A stretch of 64,000 nucleotides of DNA from Bradyrhizobium sp. AZCC 2262 (lineage in GTDB: Bacteria > Pseudomonadota > Alphaproteobacteria > Rhizobiales > Xanthobacteraceae), in NCBI RefSeq assembly GCF_036924535.1, contig NZ_JAZHRT010000001.1:6882001-6946000 (forward strand), given 5' to 3'. How positions within the stretch are numbered: position 1 is the first letter of the stretch; each line of letters begins with the position of its first letter. This document shows positions 25,780 through 34,294 of the stretch, piece after piece. Under the pieces are notes generated by a model that saw only the letters and a program-made list of their open reading frames with translations, searched no databases and was not told the origin of the DNA. The position numbers were made by a program, and so were the translations under genes.

Positions 25780-26487
25780 TTAAGCCGCGGGCCGCGGGCG
25801 GATGTTGCGGAACTCGATCCGCTTCTTGCCCGTCCCGACTTCGATGATGCGCTTCACGAAGATGCCGGGCGTGTGGATGTGGTCGGGATTGAGTTCGCCG
25901 GCCGGAACCAGATGCTCGACCTCGGCGACGGTGATCTTCGCAGCCGTTGCCATCATCGGGTTAAAGTTACGGGCGGTCTTGCGGTAGATCAGGTTACCGG
26001 CGGTGTCGCCCTTCCAGGCGTGAACGATGGCCAGATCAGCGAACAGGCCGCGTTCCATGATGTATTTCTCGCCGTCGAATTCCTTCACTTCCTTGCCTTC
26101 GGCGATCAGCGTGCCCACACCGGTCTTGGTGTAGAAGGCCGGAATTCCGGCGCCGCCGGCGCGGATGCGTTCGGCCAGCGTGCCCTGCGGGTTGAATTCG
26201 AGCTCCAGCTCGCCGGCGAGGTATTGCTGCGCGAACAGCTTGTTCTCGCCGACATAGGACGAGATCATCTTTTTGATCTGCCGCGTCTCCAGCAGCCTGG
26301 AGAGGCCGATGCCGTCGACGCCCGCATTATTGGAGACGACCGTCAAACCCTTGACGCCGGAATCGCGGATCGCATCCGACAGGGTTTCGGCGATACCGCA
26401 CAAACCGAAACCGCCCGACATGATCATCATGCCGTCCTTGAGAACGCCATCGAGTGCCGATTTGGCGTCGGGGTAAACCTTGTTCAT
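25780..26487 (-). CDS. scoA: 3-oxoacid CoA-transferase subunit A
   Basis: The 235-residue subunit carries the CoA-transferase signature MSGGFGLCGIAETL near residue 23 and the substrate-site segment NPQGTLAERIRAGGAGIPAFYT around residue 99. It pairs with subunit B encoded downstream; a palindromic repeat lies between the two. The gene is divergent from asmA-like with a 270-base intergenic region. Confidence 0.93.
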   Translation of the reverse strand: MNKVYPDAKSALDGVLKDGMMIMSGGFGLCGIAETLSDAIRDSGVKGLTVVSNNAGVDGIGLSRLLETRQIKKMISSYVGENKLFAQQYLAGELELEFNPQGTLAERIRAGGAGIPAFYTKTGVGTLIAEGKEVKEFDGEKYIMERGLFADLAIVHAWKGDTAGNLIYRKTARNFNPMMATAAKITVAEVEHLVPAGELNPDHIHTPGIFVKRIIEVGTGKKRIEFRNIRPRPAA

Positions 26488-26757
26488 GGAAATAGGACCT
26501 GATGGAGGGAACGGCCGAGTGCCGACATTAACTCCGGATTATTAGGCGAATTTTCCGCGGTGCGTCAATGATGCGGGATTATGCCGCCGAACCGCCCATC
26601 GGGCGCCATGTCGGCCTTGAAAGCGTCAAGAAAACCCTTCAAGTTGCGTGGGTTGGCATGGGCTTAACCCAGTGCGCCGCCTGCCCTGAACAACATAGAC
26701 CCTTAATCAACAAAGTCCCGTAGCATCAACTCGAGTTCGGTTTAACCAGATCCGGAT

Positions 26758-28695
26758 ATGTCATTGACGATGGCCCAAAGAATGAAGCGCCTCGGGATGC
26801 CGATTGCGGCGCTGTTCGGCGTGGCCGTGTTCGCCCTGATTGGAACCTCCTGGTTCCTCAACCGCGACGCGCTGCGCGAGGCGGTCGAGGCGCAGATCCG
26901 CGATGTCACCGGGCTCGACCTGGTGGTGTCAGGCGCGATCGACGTTTCGGTGTTTCCGGGCAGCTACGTCTCCTTTCACAATGTCGGGCTGAAGGGCGGC
27001 GGCACCACCGACCCCGCGCTGCAGGTCGATGTGCTGACCGCCAACCTGCGCTTGCTGCCATTGCTGCTGCGCCGCTTTGAAATCGCCGACGTCATGATGC
27101 TGCGGCCGCATATCCGCGTCATCAGGGACGCCGGCGGCGAGAGCAACTGGACGCCGTTCGTCGAACGGATCGCGCGCACGATGAGGCCCGGCGCCGAAAA
27201 CCAGGTGTCGTTTTCCGAAATCAGAATCCAGGACGGCGTGCTCAAATATGAAGACGCCACCAACCACGTCACCGAGCAGCTCGGCGATATCGATCTGTCG
27301 CTGGCCTGGCCGTCGATCTCGCGCTCGTTCGCGGCGACCGGGCAATTCGACTGGCGCGGAGAGCGCGTCGACGGCTCGATCTCGGCGAGCGACTTCGTCG
27401 CGATGCTGTCGGGCGAGCGCTCGGGCCTGAAGGCGCGCCTCGTGAGCGCGCCGCTGAAACTGGCCTTCGACGGCTCGGTCGCCAACCGCACCAGCCTGAT
27501 GATGGAAGGCACTGTGACCGTCGACAGCCTGTCGCTGCGCAACGCGCTGCGCTGGATGGGACAGCAGGTGCCCGGCAGCGGCGGGTTCGGCCGCTTCGCG
27601 CTGAAGGCCCGCGCCAATGTCGTCGGCGCCTCGGTCGCGCTGACCAATGTGAATGTCGAACTCGACGGTAACGTCGCCGAGGGCGTGATGACGGTAGCTA
27701 ATAACGGCCGCCAGACGCTGCAGGCGACGCTTGCCGCAGGCAATCTCGACTTCACGCCGTACATCTCCACCGTCCGCCTGCTGGCCAGCGGCGCGCGCGA
27801 CTGGAACCGGCAACTCTTCGACCTCACCTCACTGTCCGCCACCGATCTCGACATGCGCCTGTCGGCGGCGAGGGTGACGGTCGGCCCCACAAAACTCGGC
27901 CGCACCGCGTTTGGCGCCAACCTGCGCGGCGGCGCGCTGGCGTTATCGATCGGCGAAGCGCAGATGTATGGCGGCATCGCCAAGGGCTCGTTCGGGATCG
28001 CGCGTTCGGACGCGATCGCCGACGTCAAGGCGCAATTCCAGTTCACTGATGTCGACCTGCAGGCCTGCGCCAGCGAATTGTTCGGGATCACAAAACTGAC
28101 CGGCCGCGGCAATCTCGGGGTTTCGCTGATGGCCTCCGGCTCGAGCCCGTTCGGGCTCGCTTCCTCGCTTGACGGCACGGCGACCATGATCGGCCATGAC
28201 GGCGCGATCGCGGGCTTCAATGTCGAACAACTTTTGAAGCGGCTGGAGCGACGGCCCTTGTCCGGTGGCGGCAATTTGCGCTCAGGTTCGACGCCCTACG
28301 ACAATCTCACGGTCTCGGTGCGCTTCAACGACGGCATCGCCACCGTCGAGGACGTCCGCGTCGACGGACCGACGACGCGCCTGACCCTGACAGGCACGGC
28401 TTCCGTGCCAGCCCGCGAATACGACCTCAAGGGCGTCGCCAGCCTGACGCCCGCGGCCAACGGCGGCGACAAGGGATTTGAGCTGCCGTTCGTGGTGCAG
28501 GGCCCGTGGGACGATCCGCTGGTATTCCCCGATCCCGAAAGCCTGATCCGCCGCTCGCCCGGCGCGGCGCCCTTGCTCGATGCCGTGAAGGACCGCAAGA
28601 CGCGCGATGCGGTGCGCTCGGTGATCGAGCGGTTTACCGGCGGCGGGCAAAAGCCGGCGGTGCCGGAGGCGGCGGACGGAGCGAAGGCGAACTGA
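26758..28695 (+). CDS. AsmA-family envelope protein
   Basis: The 645-residue protein has one N-terminal membrane helix (about 13-34) and a long periplasmic part with AsmA features: an N-terminal region rich in V-S-G-x-I-D-V-S strands (LDLVVSGAIDVSVFPGSYVSF) and a C-terminal AsmA_2-like region (GRGNLGVSLMASGSSPFGLASSLDGTATM). AsmA-type proteins span the periplasm and help move phospholipids to the outer membrane. ATG 26758 is used; ATG 26770 is possible. A repeat element follows within 10 bases of the stop. Confidence 0.88.
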   Translation: MSLTMAQRMKRLGMPIAALFGVAVFALIGTSWFLNRDALREAVEAQIRDVTGLDLVVSGAIDVSVFPGSYVSFHNVGLKGGGTTDPALQVDVLTANLRLLPLLLRRFEIADVMMLRPHIRVIRDAGGESNWTPFVERIARTMRPGAENQVSFSEIRIQDGVLKYEDATNHVTEQLGDIDLSLAWPSISRSFAATGQFDWRGERVDGSISASDFVAMLSGERSGLKARLVSAPLKLAFDGSVANRTSLMMEGTVTVDSLSLRNALRWMGQQVPGSGGFGRFALKARANVVGASVALTNVNVELDGNVAEGVMTVANNGRQTLQATLAAGNLDFTPYISTVRLLASGARDWNRQLFDLTSLSATDLDMRLSAARVTVGPTKLGRTAFGANLRGGALALSIGEAQMYGGIAKGSFGIARSDAIADVKAQFQFTDVDLQACASELFGITKLTGRGNLGVSLMASGSSPFGLASSLDGTATMIGHDGAIAGFNVEQLLKRLERRPLSGGGNLRSGSTPYDNLTVSVRFNDGIATVEDVRVDGPTTRLTLTGTASVPAREYDLKGVASLTPAANGGDKGFELPFVVQGPWDDPLVFPDPESLIRRSPGAAPLLDAVKDRKTRDAVRSVIERFTGGGQKPAVPEAADGAKAN

Positions 28696-28704
28696 TCTGG
28701 CCGC

Positions 28705-28777
28705 GTAGCCCGGATGAGCGAGAGCGACATCCGGGTCTTCGCTTGATCCCGCATATCGCTGCGCTCATGCGGGCTAC
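28705..28777. repeat. GTAGCCCGGATGAGCG repeat element, copy 1
   Basis: It starts GTAGCCCGGATGAGCG and ends CATGCGGGCTAC, with an internal GACATCCGGGTCTTCGC segment, and so has complementary ends (GTAGCCCG/CGGGCTAC). A longer copy lies at 43989-44123 and a fragment at 29651-29666. This is a well-known kind of Bradyrhizobium interspersed repeat. It forms the end of the small minus-strand gene at 28774. Confidence 0.8.
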
Positions 28778-29004
28778 TTGCCGCTGGCTCGTTGGATATG
28801 GCGGGTTGTCCGCGTTATGGTCGTACCATCTGAGCGGTGCTGACATCGCTGGCCCCTGTTGATGAAGTCTTCCAGCTCCGCCCGCTTGCGCGAGAGCAAA
28901 AGCTGCGCCCGCGCGTTGTTCAGGCCGGATTGATCGAGTTGGCGCGCAAGCTGGTCCAGCTCGCCAATCCGCCGGCGCAGGGCCTGGATCGTCTCATCGC
29001 TCAC
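28774..29004 (-). CDS. small helical hypothetical protein, second gene of a LexA-box unit
   Basis: The 76-residue frame starts at GTG 29004 and overlaps the end of the preceding gene by 11 bases. Its first ~50 residues are one long helix with heptad-like spacing (SDETIQALRRRIGELDQLAR, then RAQLLLSRKRAELEDFINR). The last ~25 residues look like a tail added by the adjoining repeat element, because the stop lies inside the repeat. The family is not recognised. Because of the overlap and shared direction it should be expressed with the LexA-box gene upstream. Confidence 0.55.
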   Translation of the reverse strand: MSDETIQALRRRIGELDQLARQLDQSGLNNARAQLLLSRKRAELEDFINRGQRCQHRSDGTTITRTTRHIQRASGK

Positions 29005-29329
29005 GGCGGCCCCGAGCCTTTTCCGTTCCGACGGAGACGCGAGCCAGTCTCCATCCCGGATCTGGCGCCGCGTTCGAGGGCCTCCGGCTCGCGGCACGCA
29101 CATCCAGCTTCAGTCGCTCGTCGACATTGAGCAGCCGCTCCTCGCCGCCGAGCCGGTTCCGCTCGCCAATGAGGCCGAGCATGGCGACCCGCATCGCCAT
29201 CAGATGCATCGCGGCCTCCGAGCAGTCCTCGGCCCGGTTGACCTGTTTGCGGATATTATCCTCCGCGCCCAGCATCTCCGCCCGTAAGAATTTGATTTTC
29301 CTTCTAATTTCATTGAGTTTGTTGTCCAT
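28994..29329 (-). CDS. small coiled-coil hypothetical protein behind a LexA box
   Basis: The 111-residue protein begins MDNKLNEIRRKIKFLRAEML and is helical and charged to about residue 75 (ending VDERLKLD); a basic, low-complexity tail of about 35 residues follows. There is no signal peptide, membrane helix or known motif. ATG 29329 has GAGGT at a good distance. The promoter 25-54 bases upstream contains a perfect alphaproteobacterial SOS box in its spacer, so DNA-damage induction is inferred. Small SOS-induced proteins in alphaproteobacteria (SidA, DidA in Caulobacter) block division, but nothing here shows the same function. Confidence 0.65.
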   Translation of the reverse strand: MDNKLNEIRRKIKFLRAEMLGAEDNIRKQVNRAEDCSEAAMHLMAMRVAMLGLIGERNRLGGEERLLNVDERLKLDVRAASRRPSNAAPDPGWRLARVSVGTEKARGRRER

Positions 29330-29353
29330 GGGGCACCTCGCTGCGGTTGAACC

Positions 29354-29383
29354 CTATAAGAACAAATAAAGAACAAATTTCAA
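29354..29383 (-). promoter_or_regulatory. LexA/SOS-box promoter
   Basis: On the minus strand a -35 box TTGAAA (29383-29378) and a -10 box TTATAG (29359-29354) are 18 bases apart. The spacer holds GTTC-N7-GTTC (29374-29360; GAACAAATAAAGAAC on the plus strand), the exact form of the alphaproteobacterial LexA site. Predicted transcription starts about 17 bases before ATG 29329. The site could also repress leftward-opposed transcription towards the DUF3072 gene. Confidence 0.72.
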
Positions 29384-29429
29384 GTTAAGAGTCCACGGCG
29401 AAGCAAAGATTCTTTTAGGAGTTCCCGTT

Positions 29430-29465
29430 TGCCCCGCCTCCCCGACCAGATGGACGCCCCGATGA
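29430..29465 (+). CDS. possible 11-codon leader peptide coupled to the DUF3072 gene
   Basis: A TTG start at 29430 has AGGAG at 29418-29422, seven bases upstream. It encodes MPRLPDQMDAR and stops at TGA 29463-29465, overlapping the ATG of the next gene (ATGA at 29462-29465). The downstream gene has no good ribosome-binding site of its own, so translational coupling through this leader is plausible. Confidence 0.4.
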   Translation, partial: CPASPTRWTPR

Positions 29466-29608
29466 CGCCCCGCCAACTGGCGACGCTCCGCACGCTCAGC
29501 GCCGAGGCGTACCAGCCAAAACTGTTCGAGAAGAACCTGACGGCGAGGGAAGCCGAGCGGCGGATTACGGCGCTGAAGGCGGAGATCGAGCTGGCGAACT
29601 CTTTCTGA
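29462..29608 (+). CDS. DUF3072-type mini-protein
   Basis: The 48-residue protein reads MTPRQLATLRTLSAEAYQPK, then FEKNLTAREAERRITALKAE. This is the DUF3072 pattern: an MTxxQ start, a central L-T-x-x-E-A turn, then a RIxxL helix. The function of the family is unknown to me. It is divergent from the LexA-box genes with 132 bases between starts, so it may share their damage control. Confidence 0.6.
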   Translation: MTPRQLATLRTLSAEAYQPKLFEKNLTAREAERRITALKAEIELANSF

Positions 29609-29875
29609 GGGGCGGCCTACACGTATTCGTCCTGGAACAAGAAATCTCGTGGCTCATGCGGGCTACTTGCCGGGCTACGGCAACGAAGCCGAACTGACGC
29701 TTTCGTCTTGCGGACGCGCTTGCAGACCGAACGATGTCGATCTCGCCGCGCTCACACACCCGCCGACAAATTTCGACCAGCCGTGGAGAACACGGAAGTA
29801 GCCGGCCATCGGCGCTCGACGGGCTGCGATCAGGTTGTTAAGCCCGCCTCCGCCAAGGAGACTTTGAGTCGAGAC
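29609..29875. other. intergenic stretch with a fragment of the GTAGCCC repeat
   Basis: No convincing gene is present. GGCTCATGCGGGCTAC at 29651-29666 is the right end of the repeat seen at 28705-28777 and 43989-44123, so this spot received or lost a repeat copy. The upstream part of the ATPase open frame (from 29708) runs through here but lacks a start signal. Confidence 0.5.
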
Positions 29876-31387
29876 ATGACCGTTGCGATCGAGATGGGAC
29901 ACACGACGGCAGGTGCTCCGGCTACTCTGGACCTTGAGGAACTGCTTGCGACCCGCCTGCTGGTGCAGGGCAATTCGGGCTCCGGCAAATCCCATCTGCT
30001 GCGCCGGCTGCTGGAACAGAGTGCTCCCTGGGTGCAGCAGACCATCATCGACCCCGAAGGCGACTTCGTGGCGCTTGCCGACCGTTTCGGCCACCTCCTG
30101 ATCGATGCCGAGGATCATACCGAGCGGGGCCTGCAGGTCGCCGGCGAGCGCGCGCGTATCCATCGCGTTTCCACGGTGCTCAATCTCGAGGGGCTCGACG
30201 CCGAGAACCAGATGCGGCGCGCCGCTGCCTTCCTCGGCGGGCTTTTCGACGTCGCCCGCGACCACTGGTACCCGATGCTGGTGGTGGTGGATGAGGCGCA
30301 GCTGTTCGCGCCGGCCGTCGCCGGCGAGGTTTCGGACGAGGCGCGCAAGCTCTCGCTCGGCGCCATGACGAACCTGATGTGCCGCGGCCGCAAACGCGGG
30401 CTTGCGGGGATCATCGCCACCCAGCGACTGGCGAAGCTCGCCAAGAACGTCGCCGCCGAGGCGTCCAATTTCCTCATGGGCCGAACCTTTCTGGATATCG
30501 ACATGGCGCGCGCCGCCGACCTTCTGGGCATGGAGCGGCGACAGGCAGAGGCGTTCCGGGATCTGGAGCGCGGGCAATTCATGGCGCTGGGACCCGCCCT
30601 CTCCCGCCGTCCGCTGGGGCTGCGCATCGGTCCGACGGACACCACGCCGCGCAACGCGACCCCGCGCCTGATGCCGCTGCCGGAAGCGACACCGGACGCA
30701 CGCGCCATCATCCTGGCAGCGCCGCCGCCCGAGAATAATCGGCCCCAGCGCCGGTCGCCGCCAGATCTCCTTGGCCAGCTCATGGCGGCGAAGTCAGCGG
30801 CGCTGGAGATACGTCCCGAAGCGACGGAGCAGCCGCCACTCAGCGCCGAGGAACTGGCGGAGCGGCATGAGCGCGTGGACCGTATTCTGCGCGCCGTCAT
30901 GGCGGAACCCGACGCAGGCTTCCGTGCCATCGGCGTCCTCTATCAGGAGTTCGTGGTCCGCTGCCGAATAGAGGGCCTTGGTTCGGACGTGCCCGACCTG
31001 GCTGACTTCCGCCGCATGCTGACGCGCGCCCGCGCCGGGCTCGGCTCCGATATGGCAGAGGATGACGGGTGGCAGGATGTCTCGGTCCGCGCCTCACTCC
31101 TGCCGGAGGATATGCAGGGCGTCTTCATGATGATCGCCCGCGCCGCGAAGGAAGGTTGGCCGTGCCCGGGCGATGCGGCGATTGCCCGCGCCTATGGCTC
31201 ACACTCGTTGCGCCGTGCACGGCGTCTTTTGACCTACATCGAGGAGCAGGGCCTCATCGTTTGCCAGCTTGACGGCGCCGGCCGGCGGATCGTGACGCTG
31301 GTCGAACTGGCCTGGGCGACGGCACCGGGCGACCCCAATGCCGAGGAACAGCAGGCGGAGCAAGGCTGCAGCAGCTCGGCGCCTTGA
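29876..31387 (+). CDS. HerA/FtsK-superfamily ATPase (DUF87-like), stand-alone
   Basis: The 503-residue protein has Walker A GNSGSGKS (32-39), Walker B MLVVVDEAQLF (134-143) and a sensor-like ATQRLAKLAKN, as in HerA-type DNA-pumping ATPases. From about residue 270 the sequence is proline-rich; a helical C-terminal domain (about 330-490) with a winged-helix look (AIARAYGSHSLRRARRLLTYIEEQGLI) ends the protein. HerA proteins usually work with a nuclease such as NurA, or a Sir2 partner; none is adjacent. ATG 29876 is chosen by homology to the ATPase core; AAGGAG lies 15 bases upstream, farther than ideal. It sits next to the SOS-box genes. Confidence 0.8.
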   Translation: MTVAIEMGHTTAGAPATLDLEELLATRLLVQGNSGSGKSHLLRRLLEQSAPWVQQTIIDPEGDFVALADRFGHLLIDAEDHTERGLQVAGERARIHRVSTVLNLEGLDAENQMRRAAAFLGGLFDVARDHWYPMLVVVDEAQLFAPAVAGEVSDEARKLSLGAMTNLMCRGRKRGLAGIIATQRLAKLAKNVAAEASNFLMGRTFLDIDMARAADLLGMERRQAEAFRDLERGQFMALGPALSRRPLGLRIGPTDTTPRNATPRLMPLPEATPDARAIILAAPPPENNRPQRRSPPDLLGQLMAAKSAALEIRPEATEQPPLSAEELAERHERVDRILRAVMAEPDAGFRAIGVLYQEFVVRCRIEGLGSDVPDLADFRRMLTRARAGLGSDMAEDDGWQDVSVRASLLPEDMQGVFMMIARAAKEGWPCPGDAAIARAYGSHSLRRARRLLTYIEEQGLIVCQLDGAGRRIVTLVELAWATAPGDPNAEEQQAEQGCSSSAP

Positions 31388-31441
31388 TGCGACGGCAGAG
31401 CGCGCACTCAAAAACGACCACGCATCAAGCGCGCGTTGCGC

Positions 31442-31447
31442 TATAAT
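31442..31447 (+). promoter_or_regulatory. perfect -10 hexamer upstream of the GreA-like gene
   Basis: TATAAT occurs 55 bases before the TTG start of the GreA-family gene. A clear -35 partner was not found at 16-18 bases. In GC-rich DNA this exact hexamer is uncommon, so it probably marks the promoter. Confidence 0.4.
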
Positions 31448-31501
31448 CCGCTCTCGTCGCTGACCGCCTTTGGGCTATCTCGCTTAAAAGGAGCTTTGGG
31501 C

Positions 31502-31984
31502 TTGAGTGTTGCCTTCACCAAGGAAGACAGTGCCGAAACCGCGTCGGAGACCTTGCTTCCCGACCGCCCGATTTCACCTCATCCGAACCTTGTGACGGAA
31601 GCGGGATTGAAGGCGCTGGAATTTCAGCTCCACCAGGCTCGCGAGGCCTACGAGACCGCGCAGAAGATCGAAGACGTGAATGAACGGCGGCGGCAGGCAG
31701 CAACCCCTTTGCGCGACGCGCGCTACTTTGCGGCGAGAGTTCGGACGGCTCAGGTCATCCCCAATCCGACGTCGACTGACACTGTCGCCTTTGGGAGCAC
31801 GGTGACCTTCAGGCGCGACGATGGGCGCGTGCAGAAATATCATATCGTGGGAGAGGACGAAGCCGACCCCAAGGCCGGCTCCATTTCCTTCGTATCCCCA
31901 GTGGCACGGCTTCTGATGGGCAAAGCCGTTGGGGATGTCGTCGGCACATCCGGTCAGGCGCTTGAGATCATCTCGATCTCGTAG
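31502..31984 (+). CDS. GreA/GreB-family transcription factor
   Basis: The 160-residue protein has an N-terminal coiled coil (about 35-75; LKALEFQLHQAREAYETAQ) and a C-terminal FKBP-like domain (DTVAFGSTVTFRRDD, then GSISFVSPVARLLMGKAVGD). It should bind the secondary channel of RNA polymerase. TTG 31502 is chosen because AAGGAG lies eight bases upstream and the protein then begins SVAFTKEDSAETASETLLPD, as I recall for rhizobial relatives. The loop at the coiled-coil tip (NERRRQAATPLRDARY) lacks the obvious D-x-x-E pair of E. coli GreA, so transcript-cleavage activity is doubtful. Confidence 0.82.
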   Translation: MSVAFTKEDSAETASETLLPDRPISPHPNLVTEAGLKALEFQLHQAREAYETAQKIEDVNERRRQAATPLRDARYFAARVRTAQVIPNPTSTDTVAFGSTVTFRRDDGRVQKYHIVGEDEADPKAGSISFVSPVARLLMGKAVGDVVGTSGQALEIISIS

Positions 31985-32032
31985 CACGGAGAGTACCGGT
32001 GTTCGCACTAGGCACCCTGCAATCCGCCCTGG

Positions 32033-34294
32033 TTAGGATGGAGGTATAACGAGATCGTCGATTCGGATCGGAAACCGCCGCAGGCGAACGCCCGTCGCGT
32101 GCCAGACTGCATTCGCGACCGCGCCGGCCGAGCCCGTGACGCCGATTTCACCGACGCCCTTGATGCCAAGTGCGTTCACGTGCGGATCGTGTTCCTCGAT
32201 CATGAGCGCTTCCAGGCTTGGTACGTCGGCGTTCACAGGGACGTGGTATTCGGCGAGGTTCGCGTTGATGATCCGGCCGGAACGACGATCGCTGACGGCT
32301 TGCTCGTGAAGCGCGAACGAAACGCCCCAGATCATCCCGCCGTAGATTTGGCTGCGGACCATACGCGGATTGATCACACGGCCCGCCGCAAATGCGCCAA
32401 CAAGACGGGTGACGCGTATTTGACCGAGATCAGGATCGACCTTGACCTCGGCGAAAACGGCGCCGTGCGCATGCATGGCATAGGCTGACTGCGCGGCAGG
32501 GTCGGCGGCGCCCTTGCCGCGGGCATCGATCTCGCTGAGCCCGGCGCGGCCGAGGATATCCGCGTAGCTCTCGCTGCGGTTTTCATCATCGCGGCGGAAG
32601 AGACGGCCGTTGCGGGCGGTAACGCCGGCATTGCCTGCACCGAACAGTGGCGAGCGCTCGTCACCGGTCGCAAGATCGGCGAGTTTGGCAATGACGGCGG
32701 CGCCTGCATTGTGGATCGCCATGCCTGCGGTCGCGGTGTGGGCTGAGCCGCCGGCGATGCCTGCATCCGGCAGATCCGAGGTGCCCGATCTGAACTCCAC
32801 CTCTTCAAGGCCGAGCCCGTCGGCAGCGATTTGCGCGAGCGCGGTCCAAGCGCCCTGACCCATGTCGTGAGCGCCGATTTCCATCACGCCCGATCCATCG
32901 CCGCGGATCGCCGCCCGCGCTTCGGCCTGGAACATAAGCGCGGGAAAAGTCGCGGTACCCACGCCCCAGCCAACCAGCAGACCGGTATCGTCACGCGTTT
33001 GTCGCGGCGCAAACTTTCGCTTCGACCAGCCAAAGCGTGCGGCGCCCTGGGTGTAGCATTCGCGCAGGGCTTTCGAGGAGAACGGTTTGCCGGAAATCGG
33101 CTCGACGTCGGCATAGTTCTTGAGACGGAAGGCAAGCGGATCCATCCCTGCGCTCCAGGCCGCTTCATCGATGGCGCTTTCGAGCGCGATCGAACCGGTG
33201 GCCTCGCCGGGAGCACGCATGAACAGCGGCGTACCGGTATCGACCCGGACGACCTCGTGTGAGGTCGAGATCGCAGGACTGGCGTACAGCGTATGCGAGG
33301 CATCGGCAGCCGGTTCGAAGAAATCGTCGAATGTACTCGATACCGTCCTGGCGTGATGGGCGATCGCGGTTAGCAGGCCATCGCCATCGATGCCGATGCG
33401 AAGCGTCTGACGGGTCGGCGCGCGGTGGCCGACCGGACCGTACATATGTTCACGACGCAGTACGAGCTTGACCGGTTGGCCGACCAGCCGCGCTGCCAGG
33501 ATGCCGAGGATCTGCGGTCCGGAGATCAGTCCCTTGGAGCCGAAGCCACCTCCGAGATAAGGGCTGCGGATATGGATCTTGTTCGGCGCGATGCCGAACA
33601 ACCCCGCGATCCGTCCCTGCGCCATGGCGAGACCCTGGCTCGGCGTGTCAATCGACAGGCTCTCGCCATCCCATGCCACCACGATCGCGTGCGGTTCCAT
33701 GGCGTTGTGATACTGCGCGGGCGTCTCATAGATTGCGTCGATGCGTTTCGACGCCGCGGCCAAGCCCGCTTTCACGTCACCCCGATGCATCTCGGACGGA
33801 TTACCGACGCCAACGGCCGGCGGCACGAAGCTTTCATCGGCATCGAGCCCAACGCGGGCCGGCAGCGCTTCATAGCGAGGCGCCAGCAGCGCGGCGCCTT
33901 CCGTCGCGGACTCCAGCGTTTTTGCAATCACCACCGCGATCGGCTGGTTCGCGTAGCGCACCTTGTCGTTCTGCAGGAGATCGAGCCGGAACATGAATGG
34001 GTTGGTCTTGGCGTCTGGATCTTCCGCGAGCGGCGGCCGGTTGGCTGATGTCATCACCTCGACGACATCGGGATGATTTTTCGCCGCCTGCACGTCAAGG
34101 AAGACCACGCGACCGCGCGCGATGCTGCTGACCGCCATCACGGCATGCAGCATGCCGGGCGGATGGTTGTCCGCGGCATAGCGGGCTTGGCCCTTTACCT
34201 TCAGCAACCCCTCGCGGCGGGTCAGCGGCTGGCCGATATTCGAGCCGTGCCGGACATTCGCCGGCGTCTGCGTCAAGCTGATTTCAAGCGACAT
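32033..34294 (-). CDS. paoC: aldehyde oxidoreductase, molybdopterin-binding subunit, PaoC-like
   Basis: The 753-residue subunit of the xanthine-oxidase family binds the molybdenum cofactor. Landmarks are PYLGGGFGSKG near residue 245, FMRAPGEATGSIALESAIDE around 360, HDMGQGAWTALAQIA near 470 and the active-site Glu in GIKGVGEIGVTGSAGAV close to the C-terminus. It oxidises aldehydes (or a similar substrate) with water as oxygen donor. Gene order 2Fe-2S, FAD, Mo with overlaps matches E. coli paoABC. The start overlaps the FAD subunit by 11 bases. Confidence 0.92.
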   Translation of the reverse strand: MSLEISLTQTPANVRHGSNIGQPLTRREGLLKVKGQARYAADNHPPGMLHAVMAVSSIARGRVVFLDVQAAKNHPDVVEVMTSANRPPLAEDPDAKTNPFMFRLDLLQNDKVRYANQPIAVVIAKTLESATEGAALLAPRYEALPARVGLDADESFVPPAVGVGNPSEMHRGDVKAGLAAASKRIDAIYETPAQYHNAMEPHAIVVAWDGESLSIDTPSQGLAMAQGRIAGLFGIAPNKIHIRSPYLGGGFGSKGLISGPQILGILAARLVGQPVKLVLRREHMYGPVGHRAPTRQTLRIGIDGDGLLTAIAHHARTVSSTFDDFFEPAADASHTLYASPAISTSHEVVRVDTGTPLFMRAPGEATGSIALESAIDEAAWSAGMDPLAFRLKNYADVEPISGKPFSSKALRECYTQGAARFGWSKRKFAPRQTRDDTGLLVGWGVGTATFPALMFQAEARAAIRGDGSGVMEIGAHDMGQGAWTALAQIAADGLGLEEVEFRSGTSDLPDAGIAGGSAHTATAGMAIHNAGAAVIAKLADLATGDERSPLFGAGNAGVTARNGRLFRRDDENRSESYADILGRAGLSEIDARGKGAADPAAQSAYAMHAHGAVFAEVKVDPDLGQIRVTRLVGAFAAGRVINPRMVRSQIYGGMIWGVSFALHEQAVSDRRSGRIINANLAEYHVPVNADVPSLEALMIEEHDPHVNALGIKGVGEIGVTGSAGAVANAVWHATGVRLRRFPIRIDDLVIPPS

